DNA of 64,000 nt from Ruminococcus sp. (GCA_017519145.1 JAFWTA010000007.1:24325-88324); one strand, 5' to 3'. Counted from the stretch's first letter, positions 52,197 through 60,793 are shown. A program made the numbers and translations. The notes: generated by a model from the letters alone, not told the origin.

Positions 52197-53681
52197 ATGG
52201 GAAAAGCAACAGGATTTCTTGAATATGCAAGAGTTGAAACTAATGCAAAGGAGCCTCTTGAACGCATAAAGGACTTTAATGAGTTCCATACCCCTCTCAG
52301 TGAGGAGCAGAGATGCGAACAGGCGGCAAGATGTATGGACTGCGGTGTGCCATTCTGTCAGAACGGAAAAATGCTCTGCGGAATGATCTCCGGCTGTCCG
52401 CTGAACAACCTTATTCCCGAGTGGAACGACCTGCTTTATCACGGTCAGAAAGAACAGGCGCTCAGCCGCCTTATGATGACAAATAACTTTCCCGAGTTCA
52501 CATCAAGGGTCTGCCCTGCACTCTGCGAAAAAGCCTGCACCTGCGGACTGGACAGCTCTCCCGTAACTGTCAGGGAGAATGAGCGTTCCATCATTGAATA
52601 CGGCTTTGAAAACGGACTTATGAAGCCTCAGATACCAAGGGTCCGCAGCGGCAAAAGGGTAGCCGTTATCGGTTCGGGTCCCTCGGGACTTGCCGCCGCA
52701 GATACTCTCAACAAGCGCGGTCACAGTGTAACGGTTTACGAGCGCTCCGACCGTGCAGGAGGACTTCTCATGTACGGTATCCCGAATATGAAGCTGGAAA
52801 AGCATATCATCGAGCGCCGCACTGAGCTTATGAGGTCTGAGGGAGTTGAGTTCATAACCAATGCCGATGTGGGAGCAGATGTGTCCGCTGATGAGATAAT
52901 GAAGGACTTTGATGCTGTTGTGCTTGCCTGCGGCTCCTCAAATCCCCGTGATATAAAGGCTGAGGGCAGGGACGCAGAGGGCATTTACTTCGCTGTGGAC
53001 TTTCTGAAAGCCACCACAAAGAGCCTTCTGGATTCAGGTCTTTCTGACGGAAAGTATATCTCTGCAAAGGATAAAGATGTTGTCATAATCGGCGGCGGTG
53101 ATACGGGAAATGACTGCGTGGGAACAGCGATACGTCACGGCTGCAGGTCAGTGACACAGCTGGAAATGATGCCTAAGCTCCCCGATGAGAGAGCGGAAAG
53201 CAATCCGTGGCCTCAGTGGCCGAGAGTCTGCAAGACGGACTACGGTCAGGAGGAAGCAATTGCTGTGTACGGTCACGACCCGAGAATTTATACCACTACC
53301 GTAAAGGAGTTCATCAAGGACGACAAGGGCGCTCTTACCGCAGTTAAGACGGTAAAGCTTGAATTTGTCACAGATGAGAAAAGCGGAAGAAAGGTCCCTA
53401 AGGAGATAGAGGAGAGCGAGGAGATCATCCCCTGCCAGCTATGCCTTATTGCCGCAGGCTTCCTCGGCTGTCAGAGCTATGTTGCAGATGCATTCGGCGT
53501 TGAGCTTGACCGGCGTACAAACGTTATGACTGAAACAGGCAGTCATGTCACCAATATACCTAAGGTATTTACTGCAGGCGATATGCACATCGGACAGTCC
53601 CTTGTGGTCAGGGCTATCCGTGAGGGCAGAGATGCTGCCGCTGAGGCGGACAGATACCTTATGGGCTATACGAATCTTTAA
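52197..53681 (+). CDS. gltD: Glutamate synthase, small subunit (NAD(P)H-dependent)
   Basis: 494 residues. N-terminal Fe-S Cys (CMDCGVPFCQ near 43-52, CGMISGCPL near 62), FAD motif VIGSGPSGLAAA near 155, NAD(P)H motif IIGGGDTGNDC near 298, and the closing FTAGDMHIGQSLVVRAI. It supplies electrons to GltB. AAAGGAGG precedes the start. Confidence 0.96.
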   Translation: MGKATGFLEYARVETNAKEPLERIKDFNEFHTPLSEEQRCEQAARCMDCGVPFCQNGKMLCGMISGCPLNNLIPEWNDLLYHGQKEQALSRLMMTNNFPEFTSRVCPALCEKACTCGLDSSPVTVRENERSIIEYGFENGLMKPQIPRVRSGKRVAVIGSGPSGLAAADTLNKRGHSVTVYERSDRAGGLLMYGIPNMKLEKHIIERRTELMRSEGVEFITNADVGADVSADEIMKDFDAVVLACGSSNPRDIKAEGRDAEGIYFAVDFLKATTKSLLDSGLSDGKYISAKDKDVVIIGGGDTGNDCVGTAIRHGCRSVTQLEMMPKLPDERAESNPWPQWPRVCKTDYGQEEAIAVYGHDPRIYTTTVKEFIKDDKGALTAVKTVKLEFVTDEKSGRKVPKEIEESEEIIPCQLCLIAAGFLGCQSYVADAFGVELDRRTNVMTETGSHVTNIPKVFTAGDMHIGQSLVVRAIREGRDAAAEADRYLMGYTNL

Positions 53682-53692
53682 CGGAGGACAAA

Positions 53693-54970
53693 ATGATATA
53701 TTCGGAAAACGAAATACTACAGTATATTGATGAAAATGATGTGAAGTTCGTGAAGCTTACCTTCTGCGATCTTCACGGTAGACTGAAGAATATCTCCATA
53801 CTCTCTTCCGAGCTCGCAGTTACCTTTGAAAACGGAGCAAGGATAACCGCAAAGAAGATATCAGGCTTTGAAGCCGCTGACGGAAAGGACCTCTTCCTTT
53901 TCCCCGATGCACAGACAATGACGGTGCTGCCGTGGAGACCTCAGCAGGGCAGAGTTATCAGAATGTTCTGCTATATCCGCTATAAGGACGGCTCTCCCTT
54001 TGAGGGCGACGGAAGATATTTCCTGAAAAAAGCAATGAAAGCCGCTGTTTCTGCGGGCTGCTGCTTCCGTTTCGGAACATCCTGCGAGTTCACGTTGTTC
54101 AGAAATGATGAGAACGGCTTGCCTACCAAGATCCCCCATGACAACGCAGGGTACTGCGATACTGCTCCCGACGATAAGGGGGAGAATATCCGCCGTGACG
54201 TTTGTCTGACATTGGAGCAGATGGGCATACACCCCGTATCATCCCGCCACGAGAGCGGCTGCGGTCAGCATGAGATAGACTTCAATGCCTCATCTGCCCT
54301 TAAAGCAGCGGATACTTTCCTAAGCTTCAAATCTGCGGTGAAATCCGTGGCAGAGACTCACGGCGTCCACGCAAGCTTCATGCCCAAGCCTCTCCGTACA
54401 GACTGCGGAAACGGTATGCATATCAGCTTCAATATCTTCCCCGACAGCGACTTCCTCGAGGAGCGCAGCACAGGAACAGGCGATGAGCTGAAAAGCGCAG
54501 CAGCAGGCATAATGGAGCATATCCGTGACATCACACTGTTTACGAATTCCACTGTGAATTCATACGAAAGACTGGGAGAGTTCACAGCTCCGAGAGATAT
54601 ACTCTGGGCTTCCGATGAAGGCTCACAGCTTATTAGAATGAACCCTGACGGTGAAGGATATCCTGTGGAGCTCAGGGCTGCTGATTGTGTATGCAATCCG
54701 TATTTTGCATTCGGACTTATGATATACGCTTCACTTGCAGGTATTGAGGCGCATTCGCAGCTTCCTGCAGAAAGTGAAAGCATCGGCAGACTTCCCGTCA
54801 CTCTTGAGGAGGCAGCAGACTGTGCAGAGGGCTCTGACTTCATCAGGAAGTATATACCCGCAAATATCCTTGAAAATATTGTATCATACAGCAGGAATGA
54901 GTGGAAGGAGTATTCCACAGCATATGACAAGGAAGCATTTGAAAACCAGAAGTATTTTTACAGTTTATAA
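53693..54970 (+). CDS. Divergent glutamine synthetase family protein (GSI-like)
   Basis: 425 residues, close to the usual GSI length. The N-terminal beta-grasp part (VKLTFCDLHGRLKNISI near 18-34) and metal-ligand motifs GQHEIDF (near 190) and GNGMHISFN (near 240) are kept. The usual NRSAxxRxP region is replaced by ASDEGSQLIRMNP near 305, followed by a conserved-looking ELRAADCVCNPYFAF. It could be a true GlnA, a gamma-glutamyl ligase for another amine, or a regulatory homologue. Directly upstream of the ANTAR regulator, so a sensing role is worth considering. ACGGAGGAC sets the start. Confidence 0.85.
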   Translation: MIYSENEILQYIDENDVKFVKLTFCDLHGRLKNISILSSELAVTFENGARITAKKISGFEAADGKDLFLFPDAQTMTVLPWRPQQGRVIRMFCYIRYKDGSPFEGDGRYFLKKAMKAAVSAGCCFRFGTSCEFTLFRNDENGLPTKIPHDNAGYCDTAPDDKGENIRRDVCLTLEQMGIHPVSSRHESGCGQHEIDFNASSALKAADTFLSFKSAVKSVAETHGVHASFMPKPLRTDCGNGMHISFNIFPDSDFLEERSTGTGDELKSAAAGIMEHIRDITLFTNSTVNSYERLGEFTAPRDILWASDEGSQLIRMNPDGEGYPVELRAADCVCNPYFAFGLMIYASLAGIEAHSQLPAESESIGRLPVTLEEAADCAEGSDFIRKYIPANILENIVSYSRNEWKEYSTAYDKEAFENQKYFYSL

Positions 54971-54982
54971 CGGAGGTCGGCT

Positions 54983-55564
54983 TTGGAAAAGGTACTTGTA
55001 ATATCAAGCAATAAAAGCGCCTCTGAAGCTCTCGTTAATTTCCTTCGCGACTCATTCCGGTGTACTCCAAAGCTGGTAGAGTCGGCTTATCAGGCTAAGA
55101 CTTATCTCGATTCCGAACCGTCTGTTGAGCTGACAGTGATAAATTCGCCCCTTATGGACGAATCCGGCTTTGAGCTTGCAGAGTATATCATCGAAAAAAC
55201 AGCCGCAAACTGTATCTTCATGATAAAGGAAGAGCACATTGAAAAGGTGAGCGATCGCGCAGAAAAGAGCGGTATAATCATCGTGGGCAAGCCTTTCAGC
55301 AGGACTCTTCTCTATCAGCTTGTCAAGACTCTCGATATAGCTGTGAACCGTTCACTGAAGCTGTACAGCGAAAACCTTCGCCTTGAGGAGAAGATAAGGG
55401 AGATACAGACCATCGACAAGGCAAAGTTCATGCTCATGGAATACAAGGATATGACCGAGGCTGAGGCTCACGCATATCTGGAGCAGTACGCCATGAACAA
55501 ACGCAAGAAAAAAAGCATTGCGGCTCTGGAACTGATTGACAGAATGAATGAGCAGTATCTGTAA
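54983..55564 (+). CDS. ANTAR-domain RNA-binding antiterminator with atypical receiver domain
   Basis: 193 residues. Residues 1-120 form a response-regulator fold (EKVLVISSNKSA, ELTVINSPLMDESGFELAE, IIIVGKPF), but the acidic pair is Ser-Asn and the phosphorylated Asp is Asn; the Lys of GKPF remains. Residues 125-190 are the ANTAR bundle (LEEKIREIQTIDKAKFMLM, DMTEAEAHAYLEQYAMNKR, AALELI) that binds paired RNA hairpins with A1/G4 hexaloops and blocks terminators. Start is TTG with GGAGG upstream. It lies in the gltB operon and probably controls this and the amt operon through the leader hairpins. Phosphorylation is not expected, so the signal is unknown (a protein partner or ligand). Confidence 0.88.
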   Translation: MEKVLVISSNKSASEALVNFLRDSFRCTPKLVESAYQAKTYLDSEPSVELTVINSPLMDESGFELAEYIIEKTAANCIFMIKEEHIEKVSDRAEKSGIIIVGKPFSRTLLYQLVKTLDIAVNRSLKLYSENLRLEEKIREIQTIDKAKFMLMEYKDMTEAEAHAYLEQYAMNKRKKKSIAALELIDRMNEQYL

Positions 55565-55575
55565 GAGGTGTAAAA

Positions 55576-56997
55576 ATGTTTGATTCCATACATGAGGAAT
55601 GCGGAGTTTTCGGCATATATGAAAACAGCTGTGCGGATCCTGCTTCCTCGGCATATTTCGGACTTTATGCGCTCCAGCACCGCGGTCAGGAGAGCTGCGG
55701 GATAGCGGTGTGCGACGACGGAGTTTTCAGACACAAAAGGGCTGACGGACTTGTATCCGAGGTGTTCAGCCGTCAGGAGCTTGACAAGCTCGGCAAGGGC
55801 AATATGGCTGTGGGACACGTTCGCTATTCTACTACGGGAGGACATAATCCCAATAATATCCAGCCCCTTGTTATCCGTCATATCAAGGGAAATATGGCTC
55901 TTGTCCATAACGGCAATCTGGTCAATGCTTCGGAGCTTCGACGCTCCTTTGAGATGTCGGGAGCCATCTTTCACGGCACTTCCGACACTGAGGCAATAGC
56001 CTATGAGATAGTGCGTGAGCGCCTTAACTGCCACTCTACCGAGGAGGCGGTGGAACGTGCAATGCCACGTCTGAGGGGAGCCTATTCCTGTATTCTTATG
56101 ACGGCTACAAAGCTCATTGCTTTCCGCGATCCCGACGGCTTCCGTCCGCTGTGTATCGGCAGGACTCATGACGGAGCATATGTGGTGGCTTCCGAGTCCT
56201 GCGCTCTTGAAACTGTGGGAGCAGAGTTCATACGGGATGTGGAAGCAGGGGAGATAGTAGTTATCGGAAAGGACGGACTGCGCTCTATCCGCACGAACTG
56301 CGGCAAAAAGCAGAATATATGCATATTTGAGTATATCTATTTCGCCCGTCCCGACTCGGTCATCGAGGGCGTTTCAGTACACCATGCAAGGCTAAAAGCA
56401 GGACAGCTCCTTGCAAAACACAGTCCCGTGGATGCGGATATAGTTATCGGCGTTCCCGATTCGGGACTCGATGCGGCTCTGGGCTATGCAAATGAAAGCG
56501 GTATCCCTTACGGTATCGGCTTCATCAAGAACAAATACATCGGCAGGAGCTTTATACAGCCCCAGCAGGCTCAGCGCGAAAATGCTGTCAAGATAAAGCT
56601 CAATGCGGTCCGCGAAAGTGTAAACGGCAAGCGCGTTATAATGATCGACGACTCTATTGTAAGAGGTACCACAAGCGCAAGGATAGTGAAGCTCCTGCGC
56701 GATGCAGGGGCAAGAGAGGTCCATGTCCGCATATCATCTCCGCCGTTTCTCCATTCCTGCTATTTCGGTACGGATATAGACTCCGAAGAAAATCTTATCG
56801 CAGGCAAGTGCAGCTCCACCGAGGAGATAGCGGAGTACATAGGTGCGGATTCGCTGGCATATCTGCCAATAAACGCTCTTGGCGAGCTCATTGACGGAAA
56901 GTGCGGCTATTGCTGCGGCTGCTTTACCGGCAATTATCCCGTTGACACATCGGGAGCAGGCAGCAAGAACAAGTTTGACGAAAAAATTCACGGGTGA
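55576..56997 (+). CDS. purF: Amidophosphoribosyltransferase
   Basis: 473 residues. A short propeptide ends before the nucleophile Cys in EECGVFGIY (near 10); YALQHRGQES near 36 and RGVGHVRYSTTG-like VGHVRYSTTGG near 83 complete the glutaminase. The phosphoribosyltransferase has the PRPP loop MIDDSIVRGTTS near 360. It makes phosphoribosylamine for purine synthesis from glutamine. 11 bases after the ANTAR gene. Confidence 0.94.
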   Translation: MFDSIHEECGVFGIYENSCADPASSAYFGLYALQHRGQESCGIAVCDDGVFRHKRADGLVSEVFSRQELDKLGKGNMAVGHVRYSTTGGHNPNNIQPLVIRHIKGNMALVHNGNLVNASELRRSFEMSGAIFHGTSDTEAIAYEIVRERLNCHSTEEAVERAMPRLRGAYSCILMTATKLIAFRDPDGFRPLCIGRTHDGAYVVASESCALETVGAEFIRDVEAGEIVVIGKDGLRSIRTNCGKKQNICIFEYIYFARPDSVIEGVSVHHARLKAGQLLAKHSPVDADIVIGVPDSGLDAALGYANESGIPYGIGFIKNKYIGRSFIQPQQAQRENAVKIKLNAVRESVNGKRVIMIDDSIVRGTTSARIVKLLRDAGAREVHVRISSPPFLHSCYFGTDIDSEENLIAGKCSSTEEIAEYIGADSLAYLPINALGELIDGKCGYCCGCFTGNYPVDTSGAGSKNKFDEKIHG

Positions 56998-57010
56998 CAG
57001 CTTTTAAGAC

Positions 57011-57030
57011 TCGTATCAATGGCGATACGG
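57011..57030 (+). promoter_or_regulatory. ANTAR-type hairpin between purF and asnB
   Basis: CGTATC, loop AATGGC, GATACG plus an outer T-G pair, with further AAGA/TCTT pairing outside. The loop has A1/G4 and matches AATGGT of the gltB leader in five of six bases. No U-run follows, so it may tune readthrough or translation of asnB. Confidence 0.5.
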
Positions 57031-57065
57031 GATCTTCATATTACAATAATTCGGAGGAATAGAAA

Positions 57066-58643
57066 ATGTGTACGATAATGGGATACTGCGGCACAGGCGG
57101 CGGTATGCAGAAGGTTTCGGACGGGCTTACAGCTACGGTGTCGAGAGGTCCCGATGACGAGAGGATAATCGACCTCAAAGACGGCGTTCTGGGCTTTCAG
57201 CGCCTTTCCATAATGGGACTGACTCCGCAGGGAATGCAGCCCTTTGAGCTTGACGAAAACTATGCTGTGTGCAACGGCGAGATATACGGATTCAGGAAAA
57301 TACGCGATGAGCTGATCAGGAAGGGCTACAGCTTCCGCAGCGACAGCGACTGCGAGATACTGCTGCCCATGTACAGGGAATACGGCACGGATATGTTTGC
57401 AATGCTGGATGCGGAGTTTGCCTGTATCATATACGACCATGTGCAGCACTCCTTTATAGCTGCCCGTGATCCCATCGGCATTCGTCCCCTGTATTACGGC
57501 TATGACGGAGATACCATCGTTTTTGCCAGCGAAGCCAAAAATCTTGTGAGAGCCTGCAAAAAAATAATGCCCTTTCCCCCGGGACATTACTACAAGGACG
57601 GTCAGTTTCATTGTTACTGTGATATAACTGCCGTTGAAAGTGTCATTCATGATGATATCGATACGGTATGCAAAAACATTCACGACAAGCTTGTGGCAGG
57701 TGTCAGGAAACGCCTTGACGCAGACGCTGAAGTGGGATTTCTTCTGTCGGGAGGACTGGATTCATCACTGGTCTGTGCCATTGCCCGGCGTGAAATGGAT
57801 AAGCCGATACGCACCTTTGCTATCGGTATGGATACAGATGCAATAGACCTTAAATATGCAAAGCAGGTCGCTGATTACATAGGCAGTGATCACACAGAAG
57901 TTATTATCACCAAGGACGATGTTATAGCTGCTCTTGAGGACGTTATACATCTTCTCGGTACCTATGACATAACCACTATCCGCGCAAGCATGGGAATGTA
58001 CCTGCTGTGCAGGGCTATCCATGAGCAGACTGATATCCGTGTGCTCCTTACGGGTGAGATCTCCGACGAGCTTTTTGGATATAAGTACACTGATTTTGCT
58101 CCCTCGGCAGAAGCTTTTCAGGCGGAGTCGGTGAAGCGTGTCCGCGAGCTCCATATGTACGATGTTCTCCGTGCTGACAGGTGTATCTCCGTAAACTCTC
58201 TTGAAGCAAGAGTTCCCTTCGGTGATCTGGACTTCGTGAAATATGTCATGGCAGTTGATCCCGAGATGAAGCTCAACAAGTACAACAAAGGAAAGTATCT
58301 TCTTCGTCATGCCTTTGAAGGAGACTATCTTCCCCATGATATCCTCTACCGTGAAAAGGCTGCATTTTCCGACGCAGTAGGTCATTCTATGGTGGACTAT
58401 CTCAAAGAATATGCCGGAAATTATTATTCCGATGAGGAATATGAGCTTCTCTGCACAAAGTATTCCCACGCAAAGCCGTTTACAAAGGAATCGCTTTTAT
58501 ACCGCGAGATCTTCGAGAAGTATTACGGAGGCAACAGCGAAATGATCGTGGACTTCTGGATGCCAAACAAGGAGTGGGATGGCTGTGATGTTAATGATCC
58601 TTCTGCCCGTGTGCTGTCGAATTACGGTGAGAGCGGAACGTGA
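57066..58643 (+). CDS. asnB: Asparagine synthetase (glutamine-hydrolysing)
   Basis: 525 residues. Cys2 nucleophile (MCTIMGYCG), PDDERIIDL, and the ATP-pyrophosphatase motif SGGLDSSLVC near 230; EFACIIYDHVQHSF and FGIRPLYY-type DPIGIRPLYY near 140 are standard. It forms asparagine from aspartate and glutamine. Last gene of the plus-strand nitrogen operon, 68 bases after purF; TTCGGAGG lies before the ATG. Confidence 0.95.
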   Translation: MCTIMGYCGTGGGMQKVSDGLTATVSRGPDDERIIDLKDGVLGFQRLSIMGLTPQGMQPFELDENYAVCNGEIYGFRKIRDELIRKGYSFRSDSDCEILLPMYREYGTDMFAMLDAEFACIIYDHVQHSFIAARDPIGIRPLYYGYDGDTIVFASEAKNLVRACKKIMPFPPGHYYKDGQFHCYCDITAVESVIHDDIDTVCKNIHDKLVAGVRKRLDADAEVGFLLSGGLDSSLVCAIARREMDKPIRTFAIGMDTDAIDLKYAKQVADYIGSDHTEVIITKDDVIAALEDVIHLLGTYDITTIRASMGMYLLCRAIHEQTDIRVLLTGEISDELFGYKYTDFAPSAEAFQAESVKRVRELHMYDVLRADRCISVNSLEARVPFGDLDFVKYVMAVDPEMKLNKYNKGKYLLRHAFEGDYLPHDILYREKAAFSDAVGHSMVDYLKEYAGNYYSDEEYELLCTKYSHAKPFTKESLLYREIFEKYYGGNSEMIVDFWMPNKEWDGCDVNDPSARVLSNYGESGT

Positions 58644-58684
58644 GCATACAGCAGTTCCATACGATTAAAATACCAGCATAAAAA

Positions 58685-58719
58685 ACAGCCGCAGGGTATT
58701 TCCCTGCGGCTTGTTTTTT
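58685..58719 (+). terminator. Terminator of the gltB-asnB operon
   Basis: CAGCCGCAGGG/CCCTGCGGCTTG stem, then TTTTTT. Confidence 0.93.
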
Positions 58720-58740
58720 GTCACATGATCGGATTATCGG

Positions 58741-58946
58741 TCATGGTCCGTAATAATAACGCAGAAATTCATCGATACATTCAGCTTTTGACATAGGTGC
58801 TTACTGCCATACAAGGCTGCCTTAACATTCAAGGCTGAGGAAAAAGCCGTCGCACTGATCCCGACCGTATAAAAGATAGTTTTTGCCGTTATGAGTAAAA
58901 TACAGTTCATTGTCAGTCATGACTGCATTTCTATATCATTTTTCAT
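58741..58946 (-). pseudogene. Decayed small gene with intact promoter
   Basis: On the minus strand an ATG with AGAGGTAAG upstream starts MKNDIEMQS and stops. In a shifted frame the sequence continues as MTDNELYFTHNGKNYLLYGR then CDGFFLSLEC, two in-frame stops follow, and the same frame resumes as APMSKAECIDEFLRYYYGP. One frameshift plus two stops in about 200 bases argue for loss of a small protein. The family is not recognised. Confidence 0.45.
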
Positions 58947-58983
58947 ATATCTTACCTCTTTGGTTTTTATGGGTTATGAGAAT

Positions 58984-59012
58984 ATTATAGCTTTATAAAG
59001 CTACTTTGTCAA
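58984..59012 (-). promoter_or_regulatory. Promoter of the decayed small gene
   Basis: TTGACA, 17 bp, TATAAT on the minus strand, about 38 bases before the frame start. Confidence 0.8.
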
Positions 59013-59034
59013 TATGATTTGTATGAAATATGCA

Positions 59035-59063
59035 TTGACATATACTTTCGCCTGATATATAAT
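59035..59063 (+). promoter_or_regulatory. Consensus promoter facing a tcdA remnant
   Basis: TTGACA, 17 bp, TATAAT, 48 bases before the ATG of a 21-codon fragment. Confidence 0.85.
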
Positions 59064-59111
59064 CAAATTATATCTATCGATTTGATGTGATAATAAAAAA
59101 GGAGAGCATTT

Positions 59112-59177
59112 ATGCTGAATCAGTTTCCAAGAACACAGCTTCTTTGTGCAGTATCAGGGGAGATAGTCTTTATTTAA
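59112..59177 (+). pseudogene. 5' remnant of a tcdA-like gene (tRNA threonylcarbamoyladenosine dehydratase)
   Basis: With a good AAAGGAGAG site, 21 codons are open. The first eleven, MLNQFPRTQLL, are the characteristic start of TcdA/CsdL proteins (MLNQFSRTELL in family members). After that similarity is lost and the frame stops inside the 3' end of the opposite-strand moeB. The promoter and ribosome binding site are intact, so the break looks recent. Confidence 0.6.
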
Positions 59178-59976
59178 GTGCACAAGCCTGCTGTTCCTCA
59201 TCTGCAAGTTCTGTTATTGTCGGACTATCGCCGCATATGGGACAGTGGAGATTCCTTTTCGGGAGTTTTACTTTTCGCCACTCCATTTTCAGCCCGTCGA
59301 ATACGAGCATACTTCCTGTAAGCAGTTCTCCCTGACCTGTGATGTACTTCACGGCTTCAAGAGCCTGCATCGCCCCGATTATCCCTGCCATTGCACCTAT
59401 TACACCCGCTTCACGGCAGCTTGGTACAGCGTCTTTTGGAGGAGGAGCTTCAAATACACAGCGATAGCATGGGGATACATCCGGAACATAAGTCATAAGC
59501 TGTCCCTCAAAGCGCAGTATTCCTGCATGACAAAACGGCTTGTGACCAAGTACACAGGCATCGTTTATGAGAAATTTGGTCGGGAAGTTATCGGCACCGT
59601 CAATGACGAAGTCGTATCCTGCTATCATGGCTGCGATGTTTTTACTGTTTACATATTCGTGATATGTGATAACTTCAACATCGGGATTGAGGGATCTTAT
59701 AGTTTCGGCAGCGGACTCCACTTTAGGCTTGCCTATATCATGGGTAGTGTGGATTATCTGCCTTTGCAGATTTGAGAGTTCCACGCTGTCGCAGTCGGCA
59801 ATACCTATGGTCCCCACACCTGCGGCGGCGAGGTACATTGCGGCAGGTGCTCCGAGACCTCCTGCACCGATAATAAGTACTTTTGCGGCAAGGAGTTTTT
59901 TCTGTCCTTTTACCCCTATTTCTTTTAAAGTTATATGCCTCGAATACCGTTCGAGCTGCTTGTCTGTTAAAGCCAT
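59170..59976 (-). CDS. moeB: MoeB/ThiF/HesA-family adenylyltransferase
   Basis: 268 residues, E1-like enzyme that adenylates the C-terminus of a small sulfur-carrier protein (MoaD or ThiS type). LERYSRHITLKEIGVKGQKK opens it; the nucleotide motif is IIGAGGLGAPAA near 35-46; DGADNFPTKFLINDAC lies near 127; the CYRC and CPIC pairs (near 170 and 248) bind zinc; and the Cys in VPSCREAGVIG is the conserved ThiF/MoeB residue. GGAGG precedes the ATG. No sulfur-carrier gene is nearby. Divergent from the rhodanese with only 25 bases between starts. Confidence 0.9.
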   Translation of the reverse strand: MALTDKQLERYSRHITLKEIGVKGQKKLLAAKVLIIGAGGLGAPAAMYLAAAGVGTIGIADCDSVELSNLQRQIIHTTHDIGKPKVESAAETIRSLNPDVEVITYHEYVNSKNIAAMIAGYDFVIDGADNFPTKFLINDACVLGHKPFCHAGILRFEGQLMTYVPDVSPCYRCVFEAPPPKDAVPSCREAGVIGAMAGIIGAMQALEAVKYITGQGELLTGSMLVFDGLKMEWRKVKLPKRNLHCPICGDSPTITELADEEQQACALK

Positions 59977-60001
59977 TTTTGCCTCCTGAAAGGAATTTGA
60001 T

Positions 60002-60304
60002 ATGAAAAGAATAAATGCATCGGAACTTGACAGTCTTGACCTCGGAAAAGTGCTTCTTCTCGATATACGAAGCAGAAAAGAATTTGAAAGCGATAGTATC
60101 AGAGGATCGGTAAATGTGCCATTTGACGAGATATCCTCGGGCCTTTCAAAGCTTCCGAAGGATAAGCCTGTTTACGTCCTGTGCAGAACAGGTGACCTCA
60201 GCGAAGAAGTTGCCGAGATACTTGAAGACCGTGGATATGACGTTTACAATATTGATGGCGGTCATGCTGCATATATCGTAAGTCTGGTAAGTTCAAAGCT
60301 GTAA
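60002..60304 (+). CDS. Single-domain rhodanese (sulfurtransferase)
   Basis: 100 residues. Rhodanese fold with LLLDIRSRKEFESDSIRGSVNVP near 18-40 and the active-site loop VLCRTGDLS near 60-68 (Cys61 as persulfide carrier). Next to moeB, it may deliver sulfur to the same carrier protein. AAAGGAATTTG precedes the start. No promoter fits in the 25-base divergent gap, so its promoter is probably within moeB or was lost in a rearrangement. Confidence 0.88.
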   Translation: MKRINASELDSLDLGKVLLLDIRSRKEFESDSIRGSVNVPFDEISSGLSKLPKDKPVYVLCRTGDLSEEVAEILEDRGYDVYNIDGGHAAYIVSLVSSKL

Positions 60305-60793
60305 AAGTAATTCCTACTTATTTAATAAGTATATCATATATGAATCTGCTTTTCAAGGATACCGGATATAACATTTTTCTATAGTCTGCAATGTTTTTTT
60401 GCATTGGACGGATCTGTATCTCCGCGATATAATAGTGTCACATCAAACGAAAGGAGCGGTGAAAATATAAAAAGAATATCCTTTATGCTTCGTATCGCTG
60501 ATAGTTTTTCCATCATTTGTTTTCTGAAAAAGGGCTCGATTCCAGTGTTTTCACATTTCATGAAAACCACTAAAATCGAGTCCGAAACCTTGTATACTGT
60601 TTTTTCGGCAAAATCGAGATTTATCTGTATTTCGACCTTTGATGAGCTCATAAACCGATTTTGTGAGAGCAGCTCCCTAAAAACACCTAAATGTCATTCC
60701 TCATTTTTTAGAGAAATGTTCAGAGATTTGGATAGCAAAAAATCTCGAATAATCGGGCTTTTTGACCATGTCATCTATTTAGTCATGGTAAGA
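60305..60793. other. Gene-poor interval with a promoter-like site and a 46-bp palindrome
   Basis: TTGGAC, 18 bp, TATAAT lies at 60403-60432, followed by GAAAGGAGCGG, but the frame behind it (GTGAAAATATAA) stops after three codons. At 60535-60580 an imperfect palindrome (CTCGATT, AGTG, TTTTCA and their complements around CATTTCA) would form a hairpin of 20 positions with three mismatches. Longer frames exist on both strands but none has a start signal or recognisable product; decayed or mobile DNA is likely. Confidence 0.5.
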
